A DNA stretch of 64,000 nt from Candidatus Hydrogenedentota bacterium (GTDB taxonomy: Bacteria; Hydrogenedentota; Hydrogenedentia; Hydrogenedentales; JAEUWI01), in assembly GCA_016791475.1 (NCBI GenBank), contig JAEUWI010000002.1:186001-250000 (forward strand), written 5' to 3'. The notes below the pieces were generated by a model. The model had not been told where the DNA came from, did not search any database, and saw nothing but the letters and a program-made list of their open reading frames with translations. Of the stretch, positions 27,301 to 35,717 are shown piece after piece. The translations under genes were made by a program, and so were the position numbers. Each line of letters starts with the position of its first letter. Positions within the stretch are counted from its first letter, which is position 1.

Positions 27301-30258
27301 TTCTTCTCCGGTCATGCGCAGACCGGAAAATTCCACCTCGTAGCGCGGCGTATTGTGGAGAACGAACATGACCTGAAAGATCGGGGAGCGGCCGGGATCC
27401 CGTTCATGTTGCACTTCGGCCACGATTTGCTCGAAGGGCACCGCCTGGTTTTCCTGGGCGGCGACCACCGCGGTCTCGACCACGTCAAGATAGTCTACAA
27501 AACGTTGGGCGGGGTCGATTGGGGTGCGGATGACCACGGTGTTTACGAAGAAGCCAATCAGCGCTTCCAGTTCCTGCTGGTTTCGGCCGGCGATGGCCGT
27601 GCCGACCACGATATCCTCCTGACCCGAATAGCGGTAAAGGAGTACATTCCAGGCGGCCGCGAGTACCGAGAAGAGCGTCTTGCCGTGACGGCGAGAAAAC
27701 CGGGCCAGCGCCTCCGACGGCGCCGCCCCCAGTGTGCGACGGGCCACCCTGCCGTGCCAGGCTTGACGCGGTGGACGCGTGAAATCCGTGGGAAACTCCA
27801 GCACCGGAAGGGGCCCCGCCAAGTGCGCCTTCCAGTAGTCCAGTTGGCGCGTGTAGTCGGCTGTTCCCACGCTTTCCCGCTGCCACGCGCTGTAGTCCGC
27901 ATACTGGATGGACGGTACCGACGGGGGGGCTTCGCCGTCAAGCGCGTAGCTGGCCGCCAGATCGTTTAAGAGCACGCTGATGGACCATCCGTCAAAGATC
28001 GCGTGGTGTATGACGAGGCCTAGACAGCCGTGACCCTCCCGGTGGGGGAAATAAACAAACCGCAGAAGCGGGCCGTTCTCCAGGGAAAAGTGCGTGGTGG
28101 ATTCCGCGCTCAACCGGTCCCGGACCTGGGCCAGAAATACTCCGTCGTCGCCGGCCTCCCCAATATCCACGGTCGAGAAAGGGAGTTCCAGTTTCGATAG
28201 AATCTTCTGGCAGGGCACCGGCCCCACAGCCGGAAAGACGGTCCGCAGAATCTCGTGTCGGTCCACTACCAAACCGATGGCCTGGTGTAGACGCGCCGCG
28301 TCCACGCGTCCATGGATCTCAAACAAGATCGGTATATTGTAGGTGGTATTTCCCGGGTCGAGTTGCTCGATGATCCACAGGCGTTCCTGCGCGAAGGACA
28401 GGGGAAGGGGCGCGCCCCGGTCGGCGGGGGCGATGGGGGGCGCGGCATCGGTCGTACCCGCGCCGAGCTTCTCCGCGATCAACGCGGCGTGGGCTCCAAT
28501 GGTGGGCGATTCCATCGCCGCACGCAGCGAAATTTCCACGCCGAATTGCTTCCGTATCCGTACCAGGAGTTGTGTAAAGAGCAGGGAGTGACCGCCCAGG
28601 TGGATGAAATTGTCCCTCGTGCCCACCCGCGGCACGCCGAGCAATTCACGCCACAGGGTGGCGAGGCGCCCTTCATTGTCATTCGCCGGGGCGACATATT
28701 CCGCATCCGACTGGATGAAGTCGGCCGGCGCGGGCAGGGCATCGTTCTCGATCTTGCCGTTGTTGTTCAATGGGAAGGCGTCGAGGTGCACGAAGGCCGA
28801 GGGGACCATATAGGGCGGAAGGGTCCGCAAGAGGTGATCCCGGAGCGTGCTCAAGGCGACGGATTCCCGAGCCAGATAGTAGGCCACCAGGCGCGGATCG
28901 CCGGGGATGTCCTCGCGTAGGCGCACAATCGCGCTGCGGATGCCGGGAGCCTCGCTGAGTTCAGCCTCGATCTCGCCGAGTTCCACGCGGAAACCCCGCA
29001 ATTGCACCTGATTGTCGTTGCGCCCAATGAATTCGAGATCGTTTTCAAACAGGCGGACCAGATCGCCCGACTTGTAGAGCGTTGGGGGGTAGGCCGAAGT
29101 ATCAAAGGGGTCGGGAAGGAAACGCTCCGCCGTCAGGTCGGGACGATTCAGATAGCCCAGACATACCCCCGGGCCGCCAATATAGAGCTCGCCCACTTCG
29201 CCTACTGCGACAGGTCGCCGATCTTCGTCGAGGATACGGAGGTACAGGTCCTTGATCGCCAATCCGATGAAGCTGGGCGTGCCGGGGGCGGCATCGGCTT
29301 TGGTTAAGAAGCGATACGTCACGAAGACGGTCGTCTCCGTAATCCCATAAACATGGACTATCCGAGGCTGTTCATCCCCGTGACGTTCGAACCAGGGCGC
29401 CAGGCTGGAGAGGGACATGTATTCCCCGCCCACCAGCACATAACGTAGCGCCAGACGGCGGGACTGTTCCAGCGGAAGGGTCTCATCGTGGTGCTGGATC
29501 TGCTTGAAGGCGGAAGGCGTCTGGTTGAGCACCGTGACCCCTTCGTCCACCAGCAACTGATAGAATTCGTCCGGGCTGCGGCTGAGCAGATAGGGGACCA
29601 TGACAATACGCCCGCCGAAGAAGAGGGCCCCCCACATTTCCGAGACCGAGAAATCGAAGGCATAGGAATGGAAAAAAGTCCAGACGTCGTCGGAGCGAAA
29701 TCCGAAATCCGGTTGCATCGCGTCAAACAGGCGGTACACATTCCAGTGGGTTACGAGCGCGCCCTTGGGCTTGCCCGTGGAGCCGGAGGTATAAATGACA
29801 TAAGCCAGATCGGAAGGGGAGACCGCCACGTCGAGATCGTCCGGCGATTCCCGTTCCCAGGGGCGCTCCGCGCCATCCAGCACCACCACCGCCGCCTCGC
29901 CATCCGAAAAACGGTCCCGATGTTCGGCGTGGGCCACCACGATGGGGCACTGGGCATCTTCGACGATCATGCGCACCCGTTCCGCGGGATAAACCGGGTC
30001 CATGGGTACATAAGCGGCGCCGGTTTTGAGCACGGCGAGAATCGCGATGACCGGATCAAAGTTGCGATCAAGGCACAGGCCCACCCGCTGGCCCGGTTTC
30101 GCCCCGCATTGGCGCAGATGGCGGGCGAGCTGGTTCGCGCGGGCGTTCAATTCGCCGTACGAAAGCGTATCCCCCGCGAAAGTCAACGCGGGCGCCCCGG
30201 GGGACGCCGCGACTTGTGCTTCAAACCGCACGTGAAGGCAATTATTCTCACGAATCAT
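24340..30258 (-). CDS. Bimodular nonribosomal peptide synthetase, A-PCP-C-A-PCP-TE (upstream copy)
   Basis: 1972 residues from the ATG at 30258; a TTG 24 bp upstream is possible. The domain order matches its neighbour throughout: adenylation (YTSGSTGKPKGA, NGK lysine), carrier (LGGHSL), condensation (HHAIFDGW), adenylation (FTSGSTGEPKGV), carrier (VGGHSL) and thioesterase (GGYSFGG). The two proteins align end to end, including the long lid of the thioesterase, so they are paralogues from a tandem duplication. Specificity residues by eye are DFSNVVVVFK and DAYYMGAVYK; both differ from the other copy, so the products should differ. The gene is 90 bp upstream of the second copy on the same strand. 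No MbtH, phosphopantetheinyl transferase, tailoring or export gene is adjacent. Confidence 0.93.
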   Translation of the reverse strand: MIRENNCLHVRFEAQVAASPGAPALTFAGDTLSYGELNARANQLARHLRQCGAKPGQRVGLCLDRNFDPVIAILAVLKTGAAYVPMDPVYPAERVRMIVEDAQCPIVVAHAEHRDRFSDGEAAVVVLDGAERPWERESPDDLDVAVSPSDLAYVIYTSGSTGKPKGALVTHWNVYRLFDAMQPDFGFRSDDVWTFFHSYAFDFSVSEMWGALFFGGRIVMVPYLLSRSPDEFYQLLVDEGVTVLNQTPSAFKQIQHHDETLPLEQSRRLALRYVLVGGEYMSLSSLAPWFERHGDEQPRIVHVYGITETTVFVTYRFLTKADAAPGTPSFIGLAIKDLYLRILDEDRRPVAVGEVGELYIGGPGVCLGYLNRPDLTAERFLPDPFDTSAYPPTLYKSGDLVRLFENDLEFIGRNDNQVQLRGFRVELGEIEAELSEAPGIRSAIVRLREDIPGDPRLVAYYLARESVALSTLRDHLLRTLPPYMVPSAFVHLDAFPLNNNGKIENDALPAPADFIQSDAEYVAPANDNEGRLATLWRELLGVPRVGTRDNFIHLGGHSLLFTQLLVRIRKQFGVEISLRAAMESPTIGAHAALIAEKLGAGTTDAAPPIAPADRGAPLPLSFAQERLWIIEQLDPGNTTYNIPILFEIHGRVDAARLHQAIGLVVDRHEILRTVFPAVGPVPCQKILSKLELPFSTVDIGEAGDDGVFLAQVRDRLSAESTTHFSLENGPLLRFVYFPHREGHGCLGLVIHHAIFDGWSISVLLNDLAASYALDGEAPPSVPSIQYADYSAWQRESVGTADYTRQLDYWKAHLAGPLPVLEFPTDFTRPPRQAWHGRVARRTLGAAPSEALARFSRRHGKTLFSVLAAAWNVLLYRYSGQEDIVVGTAIAGRNQQELEALIGFFVNTVVIRTPIDPAQRFVDYLDVVETAVVAAQENQAVPFEQIVAEVQHERDPGRSPIFQVMFVLHNTPRYEVEFSGLRMTGEELSNEGAKFDLTLSVQPRDGELVLNLEYCTALFRESTANRILDNYATLLGALLDAPETAVARLQLLSPDETAQVLGLVGPHVDLDPSASLVSAFESIVHRHPEALAVTDDTTSLSYGALEVRANQLARLLLDRGVARDEPVPFFLSRSIHTIVAVLGILKAGAAYVPLDLQDPAGRRNRILGALNPRLILSERSMGAGLASAGVEIVCLDDAELLESLDVGAPGLTHAGSDAAYIIFTSGSTGEPKGVCCNHGGVLNLFEDLHDRQPVGPGEACSIWAAFSFDATVYEIWTGLLGGAALHIIPERVRLDGDQCLAWMKEHAIASAYLPGYMLPALRDRQMRDPIPLRRLMVGVEPLPESMLGAIVDATPGLMMVNAYGPTEATVYVTLYPVLQGAPRPQGNTPIGTAIRNTHLYVLDPAMNPVPIGVPGELYAGGAGLARGYYRDPELTEAQFVSSPFGDSRADRLYRTGDQVYLREDLQLVFVRRMGRYIKLRGLRIDPGEIESLLRTHPAVRDAVVLVPDDSPEEQRLVAYLAIGVETAPSDSELDFFLKDQLPAHMRPAQYIRLAAFPRTVQGKLDRRALPAPPAPRVDDESNDELDDTETAILAIWRACLQSDCSGRHVNFFAVGGHSLLAIQVIGRINEYFSSELTLADFFDSPTVAALAVRVAQGAKAPSRRGNELLEIKSGTRTPFFCLKGAGDVGGSYETFAGALADSQPFYGFPNLDFDDEGPARIEYLASRCIQEMKRVRPEGPYYIGGYSFGGIVAYEMARQLLESGDDVPLIAMLDSATPDHHHVRRAMTLEYLRHFVQRVRARLRTLAFTWKMHVGYARDGMALLARRAFGAKPPHANRVQLRDYLRWIHFDTSVQYYLIQAGLASPSIAERRLKMVEDQLVRYSARSMASSQNAVAEYVMEPIEGQITLFRAEHNPWRSERRDPTYGWSRYARKGVRVVEVPGNHMVIIRHPYAVGLGRALQRVIDELESKTI

Positions 30259-30544
30259 AGATCGGGTTTCAGATTCTCTCAAGCCGAGGCAGTCTCTCAG
30301 CGCCTCATGCCCCCGGTTACTTCCTGCATATAGATAATATCAGGCCCGTAAGGGTTGCCGCCACTACCACGTGAAACCCGTTGCGCGAAACGGTGGACAC
30401 ACGGCACCGGCGCGGGATCTTCGGCCCATTTGACACGATTTTGCCCGCGACAACGTGCCGCGAACCTACCGGCGAGTCTAATGCAACCCAAACAATGGAG
30501 CTGAGCGGGAAGGAGAGGCCATGTGCTCGGGGCGGGGAAAGGCG
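30259..30544 (-). other. Leader region between the histidine kinase and the first NRPS
   Basis: About 290 bp without a gene. A weak AT-rich stretch (TATTAT and TATATG on the minus strand near 30330) could be a promoter for the NRPS genes, but no good -35 element pairs with it. No terminator was seen after the kinase gene, so read-through into the NRPS genes is possible. Confidence 0.3.
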
Positions 30545-31744
30545 CTATCGCCCGTTGGCGGACGGGTTCAGCGTTCGGGGGATCCGGATAGAGAATTCCG
30601 TCCCTTCCGCCTCGGAGGTGGTGAAGTAGACATGCCCACCAAGGTACTGGTTGCCCAGCAGCCGCATGCTGTAGGTGCCGATCCCCCGTCCCTGCTCACC
30701 TTTGGTGGTAAAGGAGCGCTGGAATATCTGCGCCGCCACGGACTCCGGGATATAACCTGGATTCCACACGGAGAAGATCGACGTCCCGTCCATCTGTTCA
30801 AAGCGGAGCTTCACCGTCTCGCCCTTCGCCACCGCCTCGAACGCGTTCTTCGTCATGTTGATCAGTACCCGGCGCAGAAGGCGGGCATCGCTCTCCAGCC
30901 GCGTCTCGCTGGATAGGCACAGCACGCGAAGGAACTTGCCCCGGGATGAGGGGTGATGCTCGAATACTTCGCGGACCTGCTCCAGAATCGCACCCGCGTC
31001 CACGGAGGCATAGTTCACATCCAGCTCGCCCCGTTCCGCTTTCATGAGGCATTCCTGGCCTTCCACTTCCTCGTTCAACTGGTTGGAAAGCGCCAGGATC
31101 ATGTGCGAAGCGAAGGAGGCGTCTCCCGTATCCATCAGCTCGCTGAAACCCATCAGTCCCTGGAGCACATTCCGCAGATCATGCATGAACACCTTTTCCA
31201 GCACATCCCGCCGCTTTTCCGAGCTGATGTCCTGGAGCACAAACGCCATAACCGGCTCGCCCGCGAGGGTAATTGGCGTGCAGCGCACGTGAAAATCGGC
31301 GGCCTTCAGCTCACCATCGTTTTCCATGGTCAGGGAACATTCACCTTCGGCAGGTTCGCCGCTGTTCTGGCATGAGAGAATCGTAAGTACCGCGCCGCAC
31401 TTGCCGCACTTGCGGGATGTGCCGCATCCACCGGGCCCAAGGTGGGCGTTTTCGCAATGGAGCAATTCGCCGGGCCGGAGCCCAAGCATCTCCTCCGGAC
31501 TGCGGAGGCCGAGGGCGTGGAGCAGCGTATCATTCGCGGCGATGATCTGCCGGTGCTGATCCAGGATGAGAAGGTACCCGTTCACCGCTTCCAGGACCAC
31601 CTGAACTATGGGATCGGCCAGTGCCGCGCTGGCCAGTGCCCTTAACGCTTCGGGGTCCGCTCGCCCGGCCGGCGCGTGGAGGGTGTCCATCCTGTTTCGG
31701 ACAGGCTCGGAAAGCGCGTCGGGTTGTGGCACTTTGTCGGACAT
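30545..31744 (-). CDS. PAS-domain sensor histidine kinase with cysteine cluster
   Basis: 399 residues with no membrane segments, so a cytoplasmic sensor; ATG has GGAG 6 bp before. The PAS domain (about 45-175) contains an insert with Cys97, Cys107, Cys113, Cys116 and Cys125 (CGTSRKCGKCG), a pattern that could hold zinc or an iron-sulfur cluster. The phosphorylated residue is His188 in FMHDLRN, and the ATPase part has N-box NMTKNAFEAV and G-box GRGIGTYS. No response regulator lies next to it. It is transcribed towards the NRPS genes and may control them, which is only positional inference. Confidence 0.85.
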   Translation of the reverse strand: MSDKVPQPDALSEPVRNRMDTLHAPAGRADPEALRALASAALADPIVQVVLEAVNGYLLILDQHRQIIAANDTLLHALGLRSPEEMLGLRPGELLHCENAHLGPGGCGTSRKCGKCGAVLTILSCQNSGEPAEGECSLTMENDGELKAADFHVRCTPITLAGEPVMAFVLQDISSEKRRDVLEKVFMHDLRNVLQGLMGFSELMDTGDASFASHMILALSNQLNEEVEGQECLMKAERGELDVNYASVDAGAILEQVREVFEHHPSSRGKFLRVLCLSSETRLESDARLLRRVLINMTKNAFEAVAKGETVKLRFEQMDGTSIFSVWNPGYIPESVAAQIFQRSFTTKGEQGRGIGTYSMRLLGNQYLGGHVYFTTSEAEGTEFSIRIPRTLNPSANGR

Positions 31745-32178
31745 GAGAACTCCAGCAAAAGGGCGTGACCAAAGAGATAAAATTGTAGCGTTCTACAAAA
31801 TATCTGCTCGTCGGATTATGACACACTACCGCCATACCGTCAACGGCCTTGCGTTCGCCGGGCAATCACCCCAAGCTTTTCGGGGGCCGCCCCGGTGCAG
31901 CATCCCTTTTTCCTGGGGGGCAACGGCGCGTTCTGGCCCGCCATGACCGCACTGTGGGCCCAAATGAGGTGTCGCAATTGCCCGGACATCCCCGCAGCGC
32001 CCTCTTGCTCGGTAGCCCGCCTGAACACCTTGCCGGAAAGGCGCGCGAAGGCACGGGGCCGGCACAAAAACGAAGTGGCCGCCAAGCGGAAGGTGGCGCC
32101 ATCGGAATGACGATTTTTTCCCAGTCGCCATGCTAGTATAACCGGCACAAGGCCGTAGCGTTCGACCAGAGGACTCCG
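31745..32178. other. Divergent intergenic region between histidine kinase and mutL
   Basis: 434 bp. Near the kinase end a small inverted repeat (TTGTAG-cgtt-CTACAA, 31785-31800) overlaps a possible minus-strand -10 (TACAAT). On the mutL side, TAGTATAAC near 32137 is a possible -10. The GC-rich middle contains short open frames on both strands without recognisable products; I call none of them. Confidence 0.35.
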
Positions 32179-34197
32179 ATGACCACCACCACCCAGATAG
32201 CGCCCGTGCGCGTGCTTGCCGAAGATGTGGCGAACAAGATCGCCGCGGGTGAGGTCGTGGAGCGTCCCGCATCGGTGGTGAAGGAACTGCTGGAGAACGC
32301 GCTGGACGCCGGATCAACCCGGATTACCGTGCGGGTTGTAGCGGCCGGGCGTCGCCTTATCGAAGTGACCGACAACGGCCACGGGATGTCGGAGCAAAAC
32401 GCCCTCCTCTCCATCGAGCGCCATGCCACGAGCAAGATCCGCTCGGCGGAAGACCTGGAGGACATCCGCACCATGGGTTTCCGGGGCGAGGCCCTGGCAA
32501 GTATCGCCTCGGTATCCCGCTTCGAAATGGTAACGCGGCGGGAACAGGACGACAACGGTACCCGGATCCGCATCGACGGTGGCATCCTGCGGGAGGTAGA
32601 GCAGGCGGGGGCGCGGCCCGGCACTCGGGTGACGGTGAACCGGCTCTATTTTAATACGCCCGTCCGGGCGAAGTTCCTCAAGGGGCTTACCACCGAGCTG
32701 GGCCACTGCATTGACGTCGTCCAGCGACACGCGCTCGCTCGTCCGGGCGTCGGTTTCCAGTTCCTGCACAACGACAAGATGCTGCTGGATATCCCGCCCC
32801 ATGCCACCCTCCGCGAGCGTGTGGCCATCATCTGGGGCCTTTCGACGTCCAAAGACATGATCGAGGTTCAGGGCGAGCAGGCGGGTTATCGCCTGCAGGG
32901 CATCATTGGCCTGCCGGGACTGACCCGCTCGGCCCGCTCCCACCAGTTTTTCTTCATGAACCACCGCCCGGTTATCAATCGGTCGCTCCAGTACGGCTTC
33001 GAAGACGGTTACCGAGGGCTGGTCACCATCGGCCGCCACCCGGTTGGCGTGCTCATGCTGGAAACGAATCCCCGCTTCGTGGACGTAAACATCCATCCGG
33101 CCAAGCGCGAGATCCGATTTCGCGATGAACGGGTCGCCCGGGACGCCGTGCGCGATATCGTGCGGAATTGCCTGGCGGAGGCCCATGCGCCCGCCCAGCG
33201 GCCCTCTGCGATACCGGAGCCGCCCCAGCCCCGCTTCGAAGTTTTGCACCTTGCCGAAGTGGAAGCCGAGACCCACATGCCGGTCGACGAACCGGAATCC
33301 GTGCCCGAATTGCATGCCCCCGATCCCGTGGTTCCCGCCCCGCCGATCCGGCGTTATGAGCCCGCGTCGGCGGCGCGGCCAGAGCCCATCGCTCGGCCCT
33401 TTACTACGCCTCAGCCCCTGGAGATGCGTGCTGAACCTTCGTTCGCCCAGAAGAACGACGTGGAACAGCCCGTTGCCCCGCGCCGCGCCGAGTTCACGCT
33501 TGCCTCGCCACCGCCGCCCACACCCCGGAGCGCCGCCCGGCAGGGCGAGTTTCCCGAAATGGCGTCGCCCGCCACCGAGAATGTTGTGCCCGAGGCGGTC
33601 TACCGGCCCGTGGACAGTATCGGCGACGCGCCCATGCAGCTCTTCGATACGTATCTGCTGGTGCCGGGCGACGAGCGTCTGCTCATCATCGACCAGCATG
33701 CCCTCCACGAGCGCCTGAACTACGACAGCCTCATGGCCGAATTGGCGGACCACCACTATGAATCCCAGCAGTTGCTGGTGCCCATTGTCATCGAAGTGGC
33801 TCCGGCCCAGGTGCGCCTGCTGGAGAGCAACCTGAGCATCTTCCGGCGGATTGGCATCGAGCTGGAGCCCTTCGGCGGTAATACCTTCCAGGTGACCGCC
33901 ATCTGCCACCTCTATGAAGAAGCCAAAGTGCGCGATCTGGTCTATCACGTGCTCGACGAAATTGGCCAGGGGGATCTCTTCGACAGCGAGAATGTCATGG
34001 CGGATGCGCTGCGCATGGCGACCCGGGCCTGCAAGGCCTCCGTCCGCGCCGGCGATCCATTGACACCCCAGGAGCGCCGGGGACTGCTGGAAGGATTCCA
34101 GCGCCTGCGTCCGCCCTACACCTGCCCCCATGGCCGCCCCATTATCGTGGAGCTTACCCAGAACCAGATGGAAAAAAGCTTCCGGAGAATCCAGTGA
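32179..34197 (+). CDS. mutL: DNA mismatch repair protein MutL
   Basis: 672 residues. The GHKL ATPase domain (1-330) shows IAAGEVVERPASVVKELLENALDAG, DNGHGM, HATSKI and GFRGEAL. A proline-rich linker (about 330-480) follows. The C-terminal dimerisation and endonuclease domain starts near 480, with DQHALHERLNYD at 505, ACKASVRAGD and TCPHGRP near 649, the metal-site motifs of MutL proteins that nick DNA themselves in organisms without MutH. The last acidic residue of the DQHA(x)2E(x)4E motif is Asp516 rather than Glu. miaA overlaps its stop (GTGA), a frequent mutL-miaA arrangement. Confidence 0.97.
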   Translation: MTTTTQIAPVRVLAEDVANKIAAGEVVERPASVVKELLENALDAGSTRITVRVVAAGRRLIEVTDNGHGMSEQNALLSIERHATSKIRSAEDLEDIRTMGFRGEALASIASVSRFEMVTRREQDDNGTRIRIDGGILREVEQAGARPGTRVTVNRLYFNTPVRAKFLKGLTTELGHCIDVVQRHALARPGVGFQFLHNDKMLLDIPPHATLRERVAIIWGLSTSKDMIEVQGEQAGYRLQGIIGLPGLTRSARSHQFFFMNHRPVINRSLQYGFEDGYRGLVTIGRHPVGVLMLETNPRFVDVNIHPAKREIRFRDERVARDAVRDIVRNCLAEAHAPAQRPSAIPEPPQPRFEVLHLAEVEAETHMPVDEPESVPELHAPDPVVPAPPIRRYEPASAARPEPIARPFTTPQPLEMRAEPSFAQKNDVEQPVAPRRAEFTLASPPPPTPRSAARQGEFPEMASPATENVVPEAVYRPVDSIGDAPMQLFDTYLLVPGDERLLIIDQHALHERLNYDSLMAELADHHYESQQLLVPIVIEVAPAQVRLLESNLSIFRRIGIELEPFGGNTFQVTAICHLYEEAKVRDLVYHVLDEIGQGDLFDSENVMADALRMATRACKASVRAGDPLTPQERRGLLEGFQRLRPPYTCPHGRPIIVELTQNQMEKSFRRIQ

Positions 34198-35201
34198 GCC
34201 ATACCTCGGGCGGCCCGCCGCCCCTGATTGCCGTCGTTGGGCCCACGGGTTCGGGCAAGTCCGCCCTGGCCTTCGCGCTGGCGGAGCACCTGGCCACGGA
34301 GATTATCTCCGTCGACGCCATGCAGTTCTATCGCGGCATGGAAATCGGCACGGCCGCCCCGAGTCTCGCGGATCGCGCCCGGATACCCCATCATTTCGTG
34401 TCTTTTCTCCAGCCAGGCGAAGAAATGGCCGCGGGGATCTACCAGCAGATGGCCCGGACCGAGATCGCCCGCATCCACGCCACGGGGCGCTCCGCCGTGG
34501 CGGCTGGAGGTTCGGGGATGTACGTCAGCGCCTTGCTCGATGAAATCTTCGATGGCCCCGGCCGCGATCCCGTGGTGCGCGCGCGCCTGGAGGAGGAAGC
34601 CCAGTCCCTCGGCAACGACGTGCTCCTGGCGCGGCTCCGCGCCGTCGATCCCGACTACGCCGCCAACCTCACCAGCGTCAACGACCGGGTGCGCATCGTC
34701 CGCGCGCTGGAAGTGTATGAACTCGCCGGCCGTCCCTACAGTGAATTGCACCGGGAACACCGACAACACGCAGCCTCGCTCCCGGCGATTCAGTTTGCCC
34801 TGCGCTATGAAGACCGTCAGGATCTTTACGATCGGATCAACCGGCGCGTGCTCCAGATGATCGAGGAAGGCTGGGTCGACGAAGTCCAGGCCCTGCTCGA
34901 CAGCGGGCAGCGGCCCCACGTGGAGCGACTGAAGGCCCTGGGCTACCGCGAGATCATAGCCCACCTCGAAGGAAAGCAAAGCCTCGACGCGGCCATCGCG
35001 GCAAGCCAGATGCATCACCGGCGCTATGCGAAACGACAACTCACCTGGTTCAACGCCGACCCCCGTATTCACTGGCTGCCCGCCGGACCGGGAGTCGGTC
35101 TGGACCAGCAACTGGAAGCCCTGCTGGAGGTCGTGCACAATCAAGAGGCGCCGGAAACCGGGATGCACCGCTACCTCCAGGCGAACGCCGGTCGCGTGTG
35201 A
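34194..35201 (+). CDS. miaA: tRNA dimethylallyltransferase MiaA
   Basis: 335 residues with a GTG start overlapping the mutL stop by 4 bp. The P-loop GPTGSGKSALA (about 16-26), SVDAMQFYRGMEIGTA with the catalytic Asp, PHHFVSFLQPGE, AAGGSGMYVSALLDEI and ALGYREII with the C-terminal HHRRYAKRQLTWF are all conserved. The enzyme prenylates A37 of tRNAs that read codons starting with U, the first step of ms2i6A. The last about 40 residues are variable. Confidence 0.97.
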   Translation: MSHTSGGPPPLIAVVGPTGSGKSALAFALAEHLATEIISVDAMQFYRGMEIGTAAPSLADRARIPHHFVSFLQPGEEMAAGIYQQMARTEIARIHATGRSAVAAGGSGMYVSALLDEIFDGPGRDPVVRARLEEEAQSLGNDVLLARLRAVDPDYAANLTSVNDRVRIVRALEVYELAGRPYSELHREHRQHAASLPAIQFALRYEDRQDLYDRINRRVLQMIEEGWVDEVQALLDSGQRPHVERLKALGYREIIAHLEGKQSLDAAIAASQMHHRRYAKRQLTWFNADPRIHWLPAGPGVGLDQQLEALLEVVHNQEAPETGMHRYLQANAGRV

Positions 35202-35214
35202 GCGTACAGCAGCG

Positions 35215-35520
35215 TTGAACCACGAATGGACACGAATCAACACGAATAAGAAAGGCGGAACATATCTTTCAATGGCCTGTCATCCTGGAGTGCTTGTTTC
35301 CATACGAACCCATCCGTGTAATCCGTGGTCAAGAAAGAAAGAATTTTCGACCACGGATTACACGGATATCCACGCATAGGTAACAAACAGAGGAGGATTG
35401 ACCACGAAAGGTCACGGAAATTCACGGAGACGAATATGTTCAATTCGTGCAGGAAGACCAATTTGCAAATGTAAAGGGTAACTGAATATTCGCGTCCATT
35501 CGCGTTCATTCGCGGTTCAA
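35215..35520. repeat. Degenerate phased-repeat element bounded by inverted arms
   Basis: The left arm (35215-35248) contains CACGAAT three times at 10-bp spacing. The right arm (35488-35520) is its inverted counterpart, matching 27 of 33 positions; most changes turn CACGAAT into CGCGAAT. Between them are further variants (ACCACGAAAGGTCACGG at 35400 and the 19-bp hairpin at 35312). Nothing codes for protein. The rest of the gap to 35717 holds another variant built on ATTTGCG (about 35550-35575). Confidence 0.8.
35312..35367. repeat. Perfect 19-bp inverted repeat
   Basis: ATCCGTGTAATCCGTGGTC (35312-35330) and its exact reverse complement (35349-35367) flank an 18-nt purine-rich loop. Each arm is a near-direct repeat of ATCCGTG. 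It is nested in the larger repeat element and could act as a terminator for mutL-miaA, but no U-tract follows. Confidence 0.85.
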
Positions 35521-35717
35521 ATCGCTTTCGTTTTTTATACTCAATTTGCGAGAATTTGCGTAAATTTGCAGTTCAACACTTTTGGTTGCGGCCATCGGCT
35601 GCTCTTAGTCGATTCGTGGTTAAGACCTTCGGTGGAGTTGCGGTACTGGAAAATGTATGACGATGGTAACAACGAGCACGTTGGCGAGGATGCCCGAGCG
35701 CGCGCGAGGCCGGTATA

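Noticed and set aside
31745-32178. Short open frames in the GC-rich gap before mutL
   Set aside because: Several overlap on both strands with Arg/Pro/Ala-rich products, no domain and no ribosome site.
32314-34131. 605-codon open frame antisense to mutL
   Set aside because: The plus-strand MutL motifs are unmistakable; the antisense product has none.
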